Notes: a model not told the origin generated them from the letters alone. A stretch of DNA of 32,500 nucleotides from Mesostigma viride (GCA_009746045.1 RPFO01000022.1:160001-192500), one strand, 5' to 3'. Counted from the stretch's first letter, positions 8,601 through 22,468 are shown. Numbers and translations: made by a program.

Positions 8601-10968
8601 TTGAATTTGCCCTGCTGCGCCCCCTCGTTTGCGTTCTCGGCGTTGTGCTGCTGCTCGCGCTTGCGACGCGCCTCCTCATGGAACCTGGGACGTGCGCCAG
8701 AAGAGGACGCGCGGAAGAAAGAGGAACGCGGTTGTTGGACAGGTTGATAAGGGACGACAGAGAGGGGAGACCGGGGGTGGGGGCGCGAGGGCGGGGGCGG
8801 GGGCGCGGGCGAGAGAGAGGGAGAGAGGGAGAGAGCGAGAGAGGGAGAGAGGGAGAGAGGGAGAGAGCGAGAGGGCGAGAGAGCGAGAGAGCGAGAGCGC
8901 GAGAGGGCGAGAGGGCGAGAGGGCGAGAGGGCGAGAGGGCGAGAGGGCGAGAGGGCGAGAGGGCGAGAGGGCGAGAGGGCGAGAGGGCGAGAGGGCGAGA
9001 GGGCGAGAGGGCGAGAGGGCGAGAGGGCGAGAGGGCGAGAGGGCGAGAGGGCGAGGGCGAGAGGGCGAGGGCGAGAGGGCGAGAGGGCGAGAGGGCGAGA
9101 GGGCGAGAGCGAGAGAGCGAGAGAGCGAGAGAGCGAGAGAGCGAGAGAGCGAGAGAGCGAGAGAGCGAGAGAGCGAGAGAGCGAGAGAGCGAGAGAGCGA
9201 GAGAGCGAGAGAGCGAGAGAGCGAGAGAGCGAGAGAGCGAGAGAGCGAGAGAGCGAGAGAGCGAGAGAGCGAGAGAGCGAGAGAGCGAGAGAGCGAGAGA
9301 GCGAGAGAGCGAGAGAGCGAGAGAGCGAGAGAGCGAGAGAGCGAGAGAGCGAGAGAGCGAGAGAGCGAGAGAGCGAGAGAGCGAGAGAGCGAGAGAGCGA
9401 GAGAGCGAGAGAGCGAGAGAGCGAGAGAGCGAGAGAGCGAGAGAGCGAGAGAGCGAGAGAGCGAGAGAGCGAGAGAGCGAGAGAGCGAGAGAGCGAGAGA
9501 GCGAGAGAGCGAGAGAGCGAGAGAGCGAGAGAGGGAGAGAGGGAGAGAGGGAGAGAGGGAGAGAGGGAGAGAGGGAGAGAGGGAGAGAGGGAGAGAGGGA
9601 GAGAGGGAGAGAGGGAGAGAGGGAGAGAGGGAGAGAGGGAGAGAGGGAGAGAGTGAGAGAGTGAGAGAGTGAGAGAGTGAGAGAGTGAGAGAGTGAGAGA
9701 GTGAGAGAGTGAGAGAGTGAGAGAGTGAGAGAGTGAGAGAGTGAGAGAGTGAGAGAGTGAGAGAGTGAGAGAGTGAGAGAGTGAGAGAGTGAGAGAGTGA
9801 GAGAGTGAGAGAGTGAGAGAGTGAGAGAGTGAGAGAGTGAGAGAGTGAGAGAGTGAGAGAGTGAGAGAGTGAGAGAGTGAGAGAGTGAGAGAGTGAGAGA
9901 GTGAGAGAGTGAGAGAGTGAGAGAGTGAGAGAGTGAGAGAGTGAGAGAGTGAGAGAGTGAGAGTCCTGTGGTCTTGAGAAAGGTGTCCATTCCATGGCTA
10001 TAAAACGTGACGGGCATGGTGAAGAAGTCTGGAATGTAGGTCGTAAAGGTGTTGGTCATGGACCACAGTTGCTTGCTGTGCATTAATAAAAAAGCTCTCT
10101 AGGCGTATCCTCCAACGCCCAACATTCCAGCAGCTTGCATGGCTACAAGACGAGGTCGTGCTGGTATGGATGCAGACAAAGCGGCAGGAAATGTCCTGAG
10201 GTCTGGACTCTCAGCTTTAAGACACTGGCTTGCTTCCTGGATATTCACTACCCTCACAATTCGGCATCATACCTGGCAACTTCTACAGGGGAACTTGGAA
10301 AGAGAGCTGAGTTGTAATATGTCGACAGCACTCACTTTGCCCCTGGAAGCTCGAATGGCGCTGGCTTTGTGGGTGTCTTCTTCTCCACCTTTGGCAGCGT
10401 CTGTTGGCCGTATTCCAGCATACAGATTGTATAGGGGGTCCGCGCCGAAAATCCATTGGATGAGGGAAATAGCTATCATTCCGAGACGACAGCACGCGGT
10501 TAATCAGCCAAGCCGATTATAACGACGCCGAAACATCCTGATCCATAATACCTGGACAGGTAGGAGATCTAGAAGCTTAAAGTGATTTTGAAAGGCATGC
10601 GGACATTCGCGAAAAATACGCAAGCCACTTACTGGAGCTTTGTGCAAAGCGGCCGGAACAGGCCTCGCAACAATGGTAGCCGTTTTCGACTCTGCCTTCG
10701 CGGCTCCGGTTGCTTCAGATTGGGAAGCAGGCGAGCGCTTTTTGTCAGAGTGAAAAGTAAATGGAGATGGAGTAGTTGCCTTGCTACTAGCGGACTTCGG
10801 CCTTTGTTTGTCCTTCAGCGTTGACTGCGACGAAGCCACCTTTAAGACGGCATTTTTCATAGTACCTGCGTCGCCACCAGACGAGGCATTATTTTCACCA
10901 CTTATACTTAAGGCAAGCTGAACCGCCCCTTGACTCTCGTCGGCAAGTAAGGAGACGTGCACCGACAT
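5666..10968 (-). CDS. TPX2-motif (microtubule-associated) protein, seven exons
   Basis: TPX2-family proteins bind microtubules and help spindle assembly; the motif is an F-[KR]-A-x-P core with basic helices. Proposed minus-strand exons are 10968-10633, 10400-10336, 8684-8546, 7941-7870, 7280-7209, 6062-5961 and 5731-5666. All have GT-AG borders and compatible phases, giving about 283 residues. Three repeats are visible: [19 protein letters not shown] (exon 1); [18 protein letters not shown] and GKFKARERP (exons 2-3); [26 protein letters not shown] and [11 protein letters not shown] (exons 4-6). The tail is [19 protein letters not shown]. The ATG at 10968 has G at -3. The exon 3 donor (GTGATA) is weak and is the least certain border. 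Sequence before exon 1 may hold more exons. Aurora-A or importin binding cannot be judged from sequence. Confidence 0.85.
8812..9962. repeat. 1.15-kb 8-bp tandem array in TPX2-like intron 2
   Basis: An uninterrupted purine-rich (plus strand) array of 8-bp units in four homogeneous blocks: mixed GAGAGAGG/GCGAGAGG to about 9110, GCGAGAGA to about 9530, GGGAGAGA to about 9650, and GTGAGAGA to 9962. Neighbouring blocks differ by one base per unit. On the transcribed (minus) strand it is CT-rich and lies upstream of the exon 3 acceptor. Long open frames across it in both directions arise only from the repeat (8 bp gives an 8-residue period) and are not genes. Assembly length may be unreliable. Confidence 0.97.
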
Positions 10969-11848
10969 GGCGTCGCGAAAATCTCTCGGCGGCAGATCAA
11001 TCGAAGCGGAAACGATATAGGCCGCGCAGAGCAGTGAGCTGATCCGTGATCTTTAAAATCGCGATGCCAGTTATTACTTTGGGACCTTTTTCAACAGAAA
11101 CTGCCAAGAATTGGGAGTCAATTCCCTTGCCTTCACTGGGGTGTGTGTTGCTTGCAGCATCAGGCGTGCACGGTGAATTAAATTGTTCCCGTTGCCCAGG
11201 CTATTCCATGACCGTTGCGCTTGAAGTTGCCAGTTGCCGGTTGCCACGTCTTGTCATTTCCAAGTGACAGGTGCCGGTGGGCGGTGCAATGGGCCGCTTG
11301 CGTGAGGTGCGCGAGCTGGGTGCTGAATGCTGACGCGCCACTTCGTGAACCCCCGTAAATTCCCGATGGACCAGGATGGACCGCTTCGAAGGTTCTTCGG
11401 TTGGACCCGTCAAGTAGGGTTTGCGTACAACAACTGATCTGGAAATCAAACTTTTCATGGACACGGAATTATTACTACAGGAGAGCCTGGGGAGAGCAGG
11501 GAACTGAGAGTCAGTGGTTGTACTGTAAAAGGTCGCGCACGAAGGCAAGTAACTAAAGTTGGTCACAAGGACCTCGTGCCCGGCAACGTTTTGCCATTTG
11601 TCTTGTCGTCAGCTTGCCAGTTGCACGTGAGCACGCAATCTTCGTTTGACTGTGTCTGAAGACTTCTGCAGACACGTCTTGCGTCGTACGCAGAAATTTT
11701 ACGCGACGGTTTCTTCCCTAGCTCCGCGATCGGCGCGATTTATCCTGCGCTTCAGCGAGGTGCGACTTCGACGCGGTTCCTTTCGATTTCTTTCGATCAC
11801 CAGGAGGTTCTCTTGACATAACTTTCCCTGCAACACCGTTAAACTCAC
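10969..11848. promoter_or_regulatory. Divergent intergenic region, TPX2-like / SYLF genes
   Basis: About 880 bp separates the two proposed start codons, which point away from each other, so both promoters should lie here. No TATA box or known operator was recognised with confidence. A minus-strand open frame at 11566-11201 (121 codons) has no family motif; it could be chance or an upstream exon of the TPX2-like gene. Confidence 0.45.
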
Positions 11849-15413
<3,565 letters not shown>

Positions 15414-16078
15414 AAGTTGTGAGCATCATACCAGGGGCCCCTTTCAGCGATCATTGGCGGGGGCTTCTCCAGGACGTGGACTACGCAGCAAGATTCAGCA
15501 GGATTATGCTCACAACTCTCTATGGTACACATGGTTTAGGGTGCTTGTTGCTTCAAGAGCAGACGAGGTTGAGGCATGGGCGTTTGTGCCAGTTCAGCTC
15601 TTGTATGATTAACCATCCCTTGTACATAACACTAGCATTGTTAGCTTGTTGAATCATCTGCCAGGGCGCATGTACAGTTGTAGATTATAGTGGTTCGAAA
15701 GCTATGCATCACTTGCGCACATACATGCAGTCGGCACTGGTCACTTTGCGCAAATTGGGGATCGAAGCATCAATTGCGTTAGTTTGATTGCTTTAGCTGA
15801 GCATGCACACCGTATCCCCATGCATTTGAATGCTAATCAGCACTAGAAAGCTAGTTGAGCCAGTAAAAGTTTCATTTCATTTCGGGACTGCATGTGTGAA
15901 TGGACATGCATGTGTGGCTGCACATGTAAGATACTTGCACATGTAAACAAAATTAAAATTAAATATTTAGTAATATGTAAATAATCAGCACTAGAAAGCT
16001 AGTGGAGCCAGTTTAATAAAAATGTAATTTCATTTCAATTTTCAGTCGAGGACTGACTGCATCTGTACGTGAATGGAC
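15414..16078. other. SYLF 3' flank with a direct repeat; no gene
   Basis: Probably begins with the SYLF 3' UTR. Two copies of a segment starting AATCAGCACTAGAAAGCTAG (about 15836 and 15983), each followed by a TTTCATTTC run and GTGAATGGACAT, lie about 147 bp apart; the second runs straight into the ORF2 fragment at 16079. The small open frame at 15410-15652 overlaps the SYLF stop and has no recognised motif. Confidence 0.55.
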
Positions 16079-16500
16079 ATATTCATGGATGCCGACAAGC
16101 TGGATGGCGCGGTCACCAACATGCTGCGGTCAATTTTTCGTGTAGGATATACGCTGCTCATGTCCGCAAGGAGGACTTGTATCTCGGCATGCAACTTATC
16201 ACCAGCTGGCACCATCAAGCAGCGGCACCTGCTGAGCACTAGTAGGGCACCTAGCTCGCACCAACCAGATAGACACCTCACGTGGCCCCTCTGCAGGGCT
16301 GCGCCCCGCCCAGCCGGGCCGGCACCTCCTCATGCATGTGGGCCGGGCCCCGCACTTAATGCTAGACGCCGCTAGGCCTGCACCTTCAAAGTACTTACAG
16401 CTAGTAGAGGACATGGGGGGCCTAGGCCTCTCCGTGATTTGGAAAAAGATGATGGACAAGGTCAAGTGGACCCAGGTCATAGAGGACAACAACCCCCCTG
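16079..16500 (+). pseudogene. ORF2 C-terminal fragment of a LINE
   Basis: Frames read KLDGAVTNMLRSIFRVG, matching KLDGTVTRMLRQVLNVG of the minus-strand ORF2 copy (about 3880-3820). IKQRHL..RAPSSHQPDRHLTWPL follows, and then SKYLQLVEDMGGL..KKMMDKVKWTQVIED, the usual C-terminal block of such ORF2 proteins (the other copy has AMQDKKRWKTIV). The frames shift between blocks, so it is dead. No RT catalytic motif is included. Confidence 0.75.
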
Positions 16501-16710
16501 CAGTGGGGAAGGAGTGTGTTTGCAAACGAGGGAGGCATGCTAGCCAAGACCGGCCCCTAGGGTCGCGAGCATCATAGATATATAGAATAGGATTGTTTTG
16601 TACATTAGATAGCTTGTAGATAGCTTAGACCGGTAGGATTGCGTGTACCCATCCATCCACCCATCCATCGGGTTTGCACCACAGATTCCATGCCTGTGGC
16701 ATGAGGGAAG
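16501..16710 (+). mobile_element. 3' UTR of the second ORF2 fragment (B type)
   Basis: After the ORF2 end, TTAGACCGGTAGGA..G..ACCCATCCATCC..CATCGG (about 16625-16670) matches 24412-24462, which leads into the B-type 3' end. CCTGTGGCATGAGGGAAGG (about 16692-16710) matches the complement of 29388-29408. The terminal stem-loop and tail are absent here. Confidence 0.6.
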
Positions 16711-16739
16711 GATACGTCTACGGTGACAGAATGCAATAT

Positions 16740-16920
16740 ACGATCTCGAATGCTCATAACTTTTGCATGATTCCGGTCATGAAATTACACCGGGTTGGTT
16801 GCAATAGAATCGTCTTCTCAAGACGAACACGTTGATATCATTTTCGGCAGCCATCGCCCCAGATTTCGTAAGCTATCATAAATCTCGGCACAGGCGGAGT
16901 TCGTCTTTTCTGGATACGAG
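16740..16920 (+). promoter_or_regulatory. Segment resembling the ORF1-element 5' UTR
   Basis: Two blocks match the 5' UTR of the full-length element in order and spacing: GCTCATAACTTT (16749, compare 29845), then a hairpin with TCGTCTT-CTC-AAGACGA (16811-16827; compare CGTCT-TTCTT-AGACG near 29901-29915), followed by GTTGATATCATTTTC (compare GCTGATATAATTTTC). It suggests the 5' end, with internal promoter, of a related element. What follows does not encode a recognisable ORF1. Confidence 0.55.
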
Positions 16921-16922
16921 CT

Positions 16923-17315
16923 ATGGCGGAATTCCAGCCAGCAGCCTCCCATCCTATCGCAGACACATCAAATTATCGCCACGGGGCGCCCGGCGTGAAA
17001 TTCTGGAACGGTAACGAGGTGATCTGGCCTGTACGGACCGAAATTTCAGTGTGCGTGCCAGTGAAAAGGCTATGTCGGCCGAATTATTGGGCACGATGGC
17101 GATCACCGATTATTGTGCAAAATAACCTCGGGGAATTTTACGGGAAGTGTGCCAGGACACGACGAAGCTCGTGGTATTTGGGGGGGGAATTTAGCGACAA
17201 GCTAATCCATACTATAAATTGTTGCTGCGGAGGGGAGTTCAAGCTGGGTGCAACGTCCACCGTGTGCTGCGCCCCGCTGGTGCAGCGCATGCAAAAAAGT
17301 AAGCGGTTCCGTTAG
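16923..17315 (+). CDS. Hypothetical open frame after a 5'-UTR-like segment
   Basis: A 130-codon open frame whose product is not recognised. It has a Cys-rich patch (INCCCGGEFKLGATSTVCC) near the C-terminus and no signal peptide or membrane segment. It starts at about the distance expected for an ORF1 after the 5'-UTR-like segment, so it could be the remains of an unrelated ORF1 or chance. No splice or homology support is visible. Confidence 0.2.
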   Translation: MAEFQPAASHPIADTSNYRHGAPGVKFWNGNEVIWPVRTEISVCVPVKRLCRPNYWARWRSPIIVQNNLGEFYGKCARTRRSSWYLGGEFSDKLIHTINCCCGGEFKLGATSTVCCAPLVQRMQKSKRFR

Positions 17316-17586
17316 CGCATGCTGCATGGGCTATATGGCGACTCATTGCAGATTTTTAATCATTAATGGGTCTATTTTATGGTAGCCGTTCGCTTTTTTC
17401 GAGTTTCCTTTCTAATTTTTTTTCCATTGCATAATCTACAAAGGGGTGCTCTGGTGCTGAGAAAACCCGCTGTTCCGGGTGTCCTTATGCTTGATCTTTA
17501 TTGCGCACAGGAACGCATGAATTCAACAGAGGGGAACCTCCGGTAGGAGGGGGGACATCCTGCCAAAACAGCACACTCACTCGCGT
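17316..17586. other. No gene recognised
   Basis: A/T-rich DNA with T-runs (about 17395-17425), then G/C-richer DNA leading into the 54-bp repeat region. A small open frame starting at 17501 reads into the repeats. Confidence 0.4.
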
Positions 17587-18202
17587 GTCCGGCGCGGCAC
17601 CTCCTGACGTGGAGCGGACTCCAAAAACGGGAAAAAATGTGTCCGGCGGCAGAATTTTTGCGACGGAGTGTACTCCAGACGAAATTTTTACCTAGGGCGG
17701 CGCGAAGAAAAATTTCGTGGAGCTAACTCCTCCCGCCGGTCCGGCGCCTGGTTTTAGGAAAGGAGTGCGCTCTGGTGATCCCGCTAGCTCGGTCAGGCGT
17801 TTGATTTTAAGTGCAGGAGTCCGCTTTGGCCCTGCTGTACTTACAACTTACGCTGAGAACTTACCAAGTATTGGTTGATTATAGGAAGACGTATCAACTT
17901 TCAGGCAGGCGTCAGGTTGTTGTTGTTGATTCGGACACCGGACGAGGCGTCAGGCAATAGGCATCGAATTTCCGCCGGCTTGACGTCATTCTTCTACTTG
18001 GAGAATATGCTAATACTATCGCTTACTAAGAGCTTCTACTAAGAGATTCTACAAAAAGTGCCACGTGTCGTACAAGCCACGTAGCACGTAGCACACTCCC
18101 AAGTCGGTCCGGCGCAGCTTTTGACTGACTGAGTGCACTCCAGCACTTTTCACTTTGGCTGGCGCCGGGCGGCGCGGTAGGCCAAAGTCTGGAGTACGCT
18201 CA
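17587..18202 (+). repeat. Decayed 54-bp repeat array with palindromic core
   Basis: Seven units share a GC-rich 9-mer (GTCCGGCGC type) followed, 23-24 bp from its start, by the 12-bp palindrome GGAGTGYRCTCC. 9-mer starts are 17587, 17641, 17695, 17739, 17792, 18107 and 18167; palindrome starts are 17611, 17665, 17719, 17762, 17816, 18130 and 18191. The first five are mostly 53-54 bp apart (one gap of 44). Since 54 is 18 codons, translations alternate TP- and GVRS-like words, but stop codons interrupt them. 17828-18106 between the blocks has no unit. Confidence 0.75.
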
Positions 18203-21200
18203 TGTACGATTTTAGGGGGGGATGTCCCCCCTCCTCCTCCAGTATTGCTACCGATGCACGGGGACAAGCTACGGCGCCGGACTGCGGATGGCGATCTTAC
18301 GTATGGCGGGCTTCCTCACACCATCCACACCAGCAAGTGCGTCAACTGCGAGATGAAGTTGCAGAATGTTTGCGAGCGCCGTGAATGTCCGGGCCTGGCA
18401 GGTGTGGTATAACAGAAAGGTGGTTGCTGGGATGGCTTGGAAACCGTTTGCGAATAAATATTTCACCATCTCTCCTTGCCCCCGTGAAGCATTTGATACG
18501 ATGTTCAAGAATGTTGGGGAGGGCGCAGCCGACCAACCGCAGGGAAGGTGGCATGGCAACTTCAAGGATGTTCAAATGCAACGAAGGTCAAGCGTGTGGT
18601 AATAGACTTGAGCGAAAGAGAAGACCTGTCAAGGGAAGGTGACACCAGCAAGGTAGCCACAGTGTGGGCAGGGGCTAGGGTGATGGGGGATAGCACTCAG
18701 TCTGTTGTTGTGCCCCCCTTGACAGCCACCTGGGCATCCACTTCCCATGCATGGAGAGTGCTCCCTAGCTCAAGATAACATTTTCTACCATGGTCATGCC
18801 CCCCCCACACCCACCACGCATGCATGCCAGCCCCCCCACACGCCCCTTTATCATTGTAACTGCACATGATTAAGGATTTTGGGGGCATCCCTGGCCCATG
18901 ATCCCCTGGGCGGCCACCCCGGGGATGGCCATGATCGCCTGCTCCCTAGGGTGATGTCTTTGGTGGATGTGCAGACGAGAGTGATCCTCGTGAAATCCCA
19001 AGCTTGGCTAGAAACCTTGCTCAAGTATTCCAGGCTTCAACACATGTATAACCGGAAAGCCTGGCCCTGCTTGACAGTCCCAATTGACTTATAAGTCCGT
19101 TGTGCTTGAGGGCACGTGGATGTCCCAGCTGGTATGGATGCAGGAGAGAAACCTCGGCAGCGGCAGCGCAGCAAAGTGACACAACAGAGGTAGATCAGGT
19201 TGCCACGGCACCGACGCAATGTAGTACCCCAAAACGTATATCAAACTGCTCGAAATGTGAAACGAGGTTACATAGCTGCAAAATATAAGCCTAAGAACGA
19301 TGGAGTTGTCCATTAGGGTTATCGGAGAAGTTGCAAGCTTAGTTTACATACGGAACGACCCCTTCAGACATGCGGATCACGATGAAGAGATTCAGAGGCA
19401 TGAAAGCATCAGAGGTCGCCATGCGGATCATAAATTGCCGATAACTGGCTTATTTCTCGACAGAGGCATGAAAACACAGTCGTTGGACCCGTGTGAGAGC
19501 TCGGTAGGGACGCAATATTTGAAGGCATACCGACAGGTGAGCAACCTAACAAGTCAACATCGCACAGTTAAGGCGGCACGCATTAACAGAAAACGCTGCG
19601 ATTCCAGATGGTAATATGAATGCCCCGAAGAAATTCCAACTATGCCAATAAGTTCCGTAGTTGTAGCCTGTTGCCCTAAAATAGCTGCGCTTAGTTTGTA
19701 GTCCGGTTGGCGTCAGCGATGAATGCTGTATACAGTCCTTCCACCGGATCAACCATGTCGGGCTGTGCAGTGTGAATCCGTCGCCGGACCAGCGCTGTGC
19801 ACCGTTGCTGCATTTTGTCTGATGAGATGATTGCTCTGCCCCACAACTACATAATTAATGTGAACACGGCACATGAACGCAGCCAGGCTGGCATTCTAAT
19901 ATCGGCAGCTATAATGACGGTTCGGTTCCGGAGTGGGGAGGAGGACCCGCGGGAGAATTACGAACTCGCAACGATGATTATTTTTGTCGTGTCCGAAATC
20001 GGCAGCCATTTGCAAGCAGCCATTAATTGTCGGTGGCCATTTGCAAGAAGAGGTTTGTGTAAGAGTCTAGAAGAGTATTACAGTACTCCTTAAGGTCAGT
20101 CTGGTGAGTGACAGACATCAGTTGGATCCCACGCCTCAATGGTCATAGCCCGACAGAGATTGTTGTACATGTATACCGGTAGCGGCCGGAATAAACTCAA
20201 CTCCTAAGATAAGGAAACAGGAATATATGACTCGTACCGTATACATCCGTCCGCAAGTGCGGGAAATCAAAAGTGCTTGACAGCCCGCAACGGTCAGGAC
20301 AACCATGACGAATCACAAATTCACAAGGGCGAGCGTCGACGATAAGGGTTTTGGGTTTTTACCTTCTTCGTGCTGCGCAGGAGTTATACTTCAGTAGCAT
20401 CAGCTTCGCAATCCTAGGACCAGAACGGTGTCGCGTGTGGCTTGTGCGAGGAAGTGCTTCTTGGTCGAGGGATTCCGTTTTTAAGATCAGTGAGGGGAAA
20501 ACGTGAGCAAGGACCGCCTTTGCGAAAGGGGATAGATAACGTCGTCATCTGAAAGGATTTCAGCCTCAGCTTTTGCTGTGCAAGCGCCTTCCTGTGAAAT
20601 TTGACAGTAGCGGTACGTTTTAGTTGCTTTAAATCATGCACGGACTTCTGAATTCGGTCGTAGCAAAGTTACACTACATATACGTGGCGTCGTTGCGTGG
20701 TGTGTCGACGTTACTAGTATTCCTGGTGGCGTGGCGTGGTACCTCCACGAAGCCCGTTCGGATTATTGATGTACCTTTTGGGTTTCCTTCCAGCGGACTG
20801 CATCCTTTGTGTCCAGTTTATTCGTCTTCTCGTTCAATATATTCGATCATGCCTTTCGGCGCTCAAGGCCTTTTGCTCTTGCCTAGTTTTCGCCCACCAT
20901 TAATTCATAGTCCCAGGCAATGTTACCTGTGTGCGCCTCCTCTTCAACAATCTGTCCATAACAATCTATCCCTTAACAAGGCCGTTACATGCATGCGTAC
21001 GTCGTACAAGCTACCTCTCTTTCGATTGTTCTCGCTTTTATGTTTATGCCCAATGCTCTGACGTTGGTGTTTCAGCCGATTTTAAGCGGCCGTCTTCCTC
21101 AACCTAATTTCGAACAAGCTCAATGGCCATGTGCCGCGTTGCTTGTGTTTACTCAAGAGATGCAGACTATGGCGCAGATATTGACACATTGATGGCAGTC

Positions 21201-21529
21201 CCACTGTCTTCTGTTTTCTTGTGCCTGCTGGGTCATCCTCTGGGGCTTTCTCCAGCTGCAACCCCGCAGTGGGAGGCCTTGGCAGCCACCACATTCCCAG
21301 CACGGCTGACCCGGATAAACCAAGATCCACCAGGGTGAAAGGCCCACCAGATATTATGTGCCATTTTGTCCATTTCTGGACAATAGTCACTGGGGGCCAG
21401 CAAGCATCGGCATGACTGCAACACCACTTGGTATTGTCAGTTCGAGCTTCCCAAGAAAGCTCGAGTAAGCAGGAAAAGTCTCTGGTCTACCCGCTGCCAC
21501 AAAGAAAACTCTCTGATCTACCCGCCGCC
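18203..21529. other. Long stretch without a recognised gene
   Basis: Open frames at 18366-18602, 19300-19614, 19797-20093, 20636-21061 (plus) and 20641-20414 (minus) were read for domains, signal peptides and splice sites. None gave a known motif or a phase-consistent exon chain. The minus frame starting at 20641 is basic and could be a first exon, with no supporting downstream exon found. 21200-21529 should contain the promoter and 5' UTR of the phosphatase gene. No retrotransposon 3' ends occur here. Confidence 0.4.
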
Positions 21530-22468
21530 ATGACCATCCGTGACCCGATCATCGCCTTCCTTGCGCTGGCTGCCAAGATCGCGCTTGCAGCCGTGCTCGA
21601 GTCGAGCGTGGTGGACTCCCTCTTTGTCGACTGGCAACGCAACGACCCCTCCATCTCCCGGCCCGCCAAGGACGACACCGTGACGCCCGCGATGCTCTTT
21701 GTGACGGTGACCTTCATCTTCCCCGGGTACGCGATCATCATCGAGGTGCTGCGCCGGCTGGTGGCGCGGGGGAACAAGCACCGCGGGACCACGCTGGGCC
21801 CCTTCTGGTGGCTGCTGACCGCCTACTGGATCACGCTTCTCTTCTGTGACATCCTCACGTCGATCCTCAAGCTCACATTTGGCCGGCTGCGGCCATCATT
21901 CATCGCCGCCTGCAAGCCGGACTACACGCTACTGCCCGCCGAGCTGCGCGACGACCCGTCAGCGTGGATCACGTTCAACATCTGCACGGCAGATGAATGG
22001 GACGTCATGCAGGCGCGGCGCAGCTTCCCCTCGGGCCATGCCTCCTCGTCCTCCTGCGGGGCATTCTTCGTTGCGTGGTTCCTCGAGGCCACTTTTCGGT
22101 CGTCAAGCGCCAAGAGCGTCACACGCGCGTCGCTCTGCTCGTGGTTCCAGATGGTTCCCCTGGGGGTTGCCTGCTTCTTCGCGGGCAGCCGCTACAGCGA
22201 CAACAAGCACCACCTGGGCGACCTGATCTCCGGGTTTGTGATCGGCGGTGTCATCGCAACCGCACTCTTCCACAGCCTTATCGCACCCGTGCAGCGCAAG
22301 TGGGCCGAGGGGATGGGTGGCAAGAGTGACCCAGCGGCGCCGGCGCCAGATGGCACGTATGGCGCGGTCAGCGGGACTGTGGTGCGCCCGGTGGGGGGGC
22401 CGACCTATGGCCAGGTGGGCGGGCCAGCCTATGGGCAGCTGGGTGGACCGACAATATACACTGTCTAG
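21530..22468 (+). CDS. Lipid phosphate phosphatase (PAP2 family), intronless
   Basis: An integral membrane enzyme that removes phosphate from phosphatidate and related lipid phosphates. All three PAP2 catalytic motifs are intact in the 312-residue product: K114-x6-R121-P122 (KLTFGRLRP), P167-S168-G169-H170, and S220-R221-x5-H227-x3-D231 (SRYSDNKHHLGD). Six hydrophobic segments lie near 4-24, 52-75, 91-113, 172-188, 205-219 and 232-252. Length fits the plant and animal LPP type. The ATG at 21530 has a strong context (CCGCCGCCATGA); an upstream in-frame extension has no ATG. The C-terminus adds a Gly/Pro/Tyr-rich tail with three GGPxYGQ-like repeats (289-307) not needed for catalysis. No introns, unlike the two other genes, which may indicate retrocopy origin. 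Exact substrate and membrane are unknown. Confidence 0.96.
   Translation: MTIRDPIIAFLALAAKIALAAVLESSVVDSLFVDWQRNDPSISRPAKDDTVTPAMLFVTVTFIFPGYAIIIEVLRRLVARGNKHRGTTLGPFWWLLTAYWITLLFCDILTSILKLTFGRLRPSFIAACKPDYTLLPAELRDDPSAWITFNICTADEWDVMQARRSFPSGHASSSSCGAFFVAWFLEATFRSSSAKSVTRASLCSWFQMVPLGVACFFAGSRYSDNKHHLGDLISGFVIGGVIATALFHSLIAPVQRKWAEGMGGKSDPAAPAPDGTYGAVSGTVVRPVGGPTYGQVGGPAYGQLGGPTIYTV

Noticed and set aside
8812-9962. CRISPR-like array
   Set aside because: Units are 8 bp, contiguous and without spacers; the DNA is eukaryotic.
8545-10083. Very long open frames (up to 512 codons) on both strands
   Set aside because: They run through the 8-bp array and encode only 8-residue Ser/Leu or Arg/Glu repeats in every frame. 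The only real coding DNA there is the TPX2-like exon at 8684-8546, in another frame.
10140-10260. An additional TPX2-like exon between exons 2 and 3
   Set aside because: A frame with ASIPARPRL exists, but it breaks the phase; direct joining of 10336 to 8684 keeps phase and completes [13 protein letters not shown].
20636-21061. 141-codon plus-strand open frame as a small membrane protein
   Set aside because: No clear signal or motif, odd Ser/Leu/Pro composition and no splice or homology support.
21428-21529. N-terminal extension of the phosphatase
   Set aside because: The extension has no ATG, while the ATG at 21530 has a strong initiation context just before the first membrane segment.
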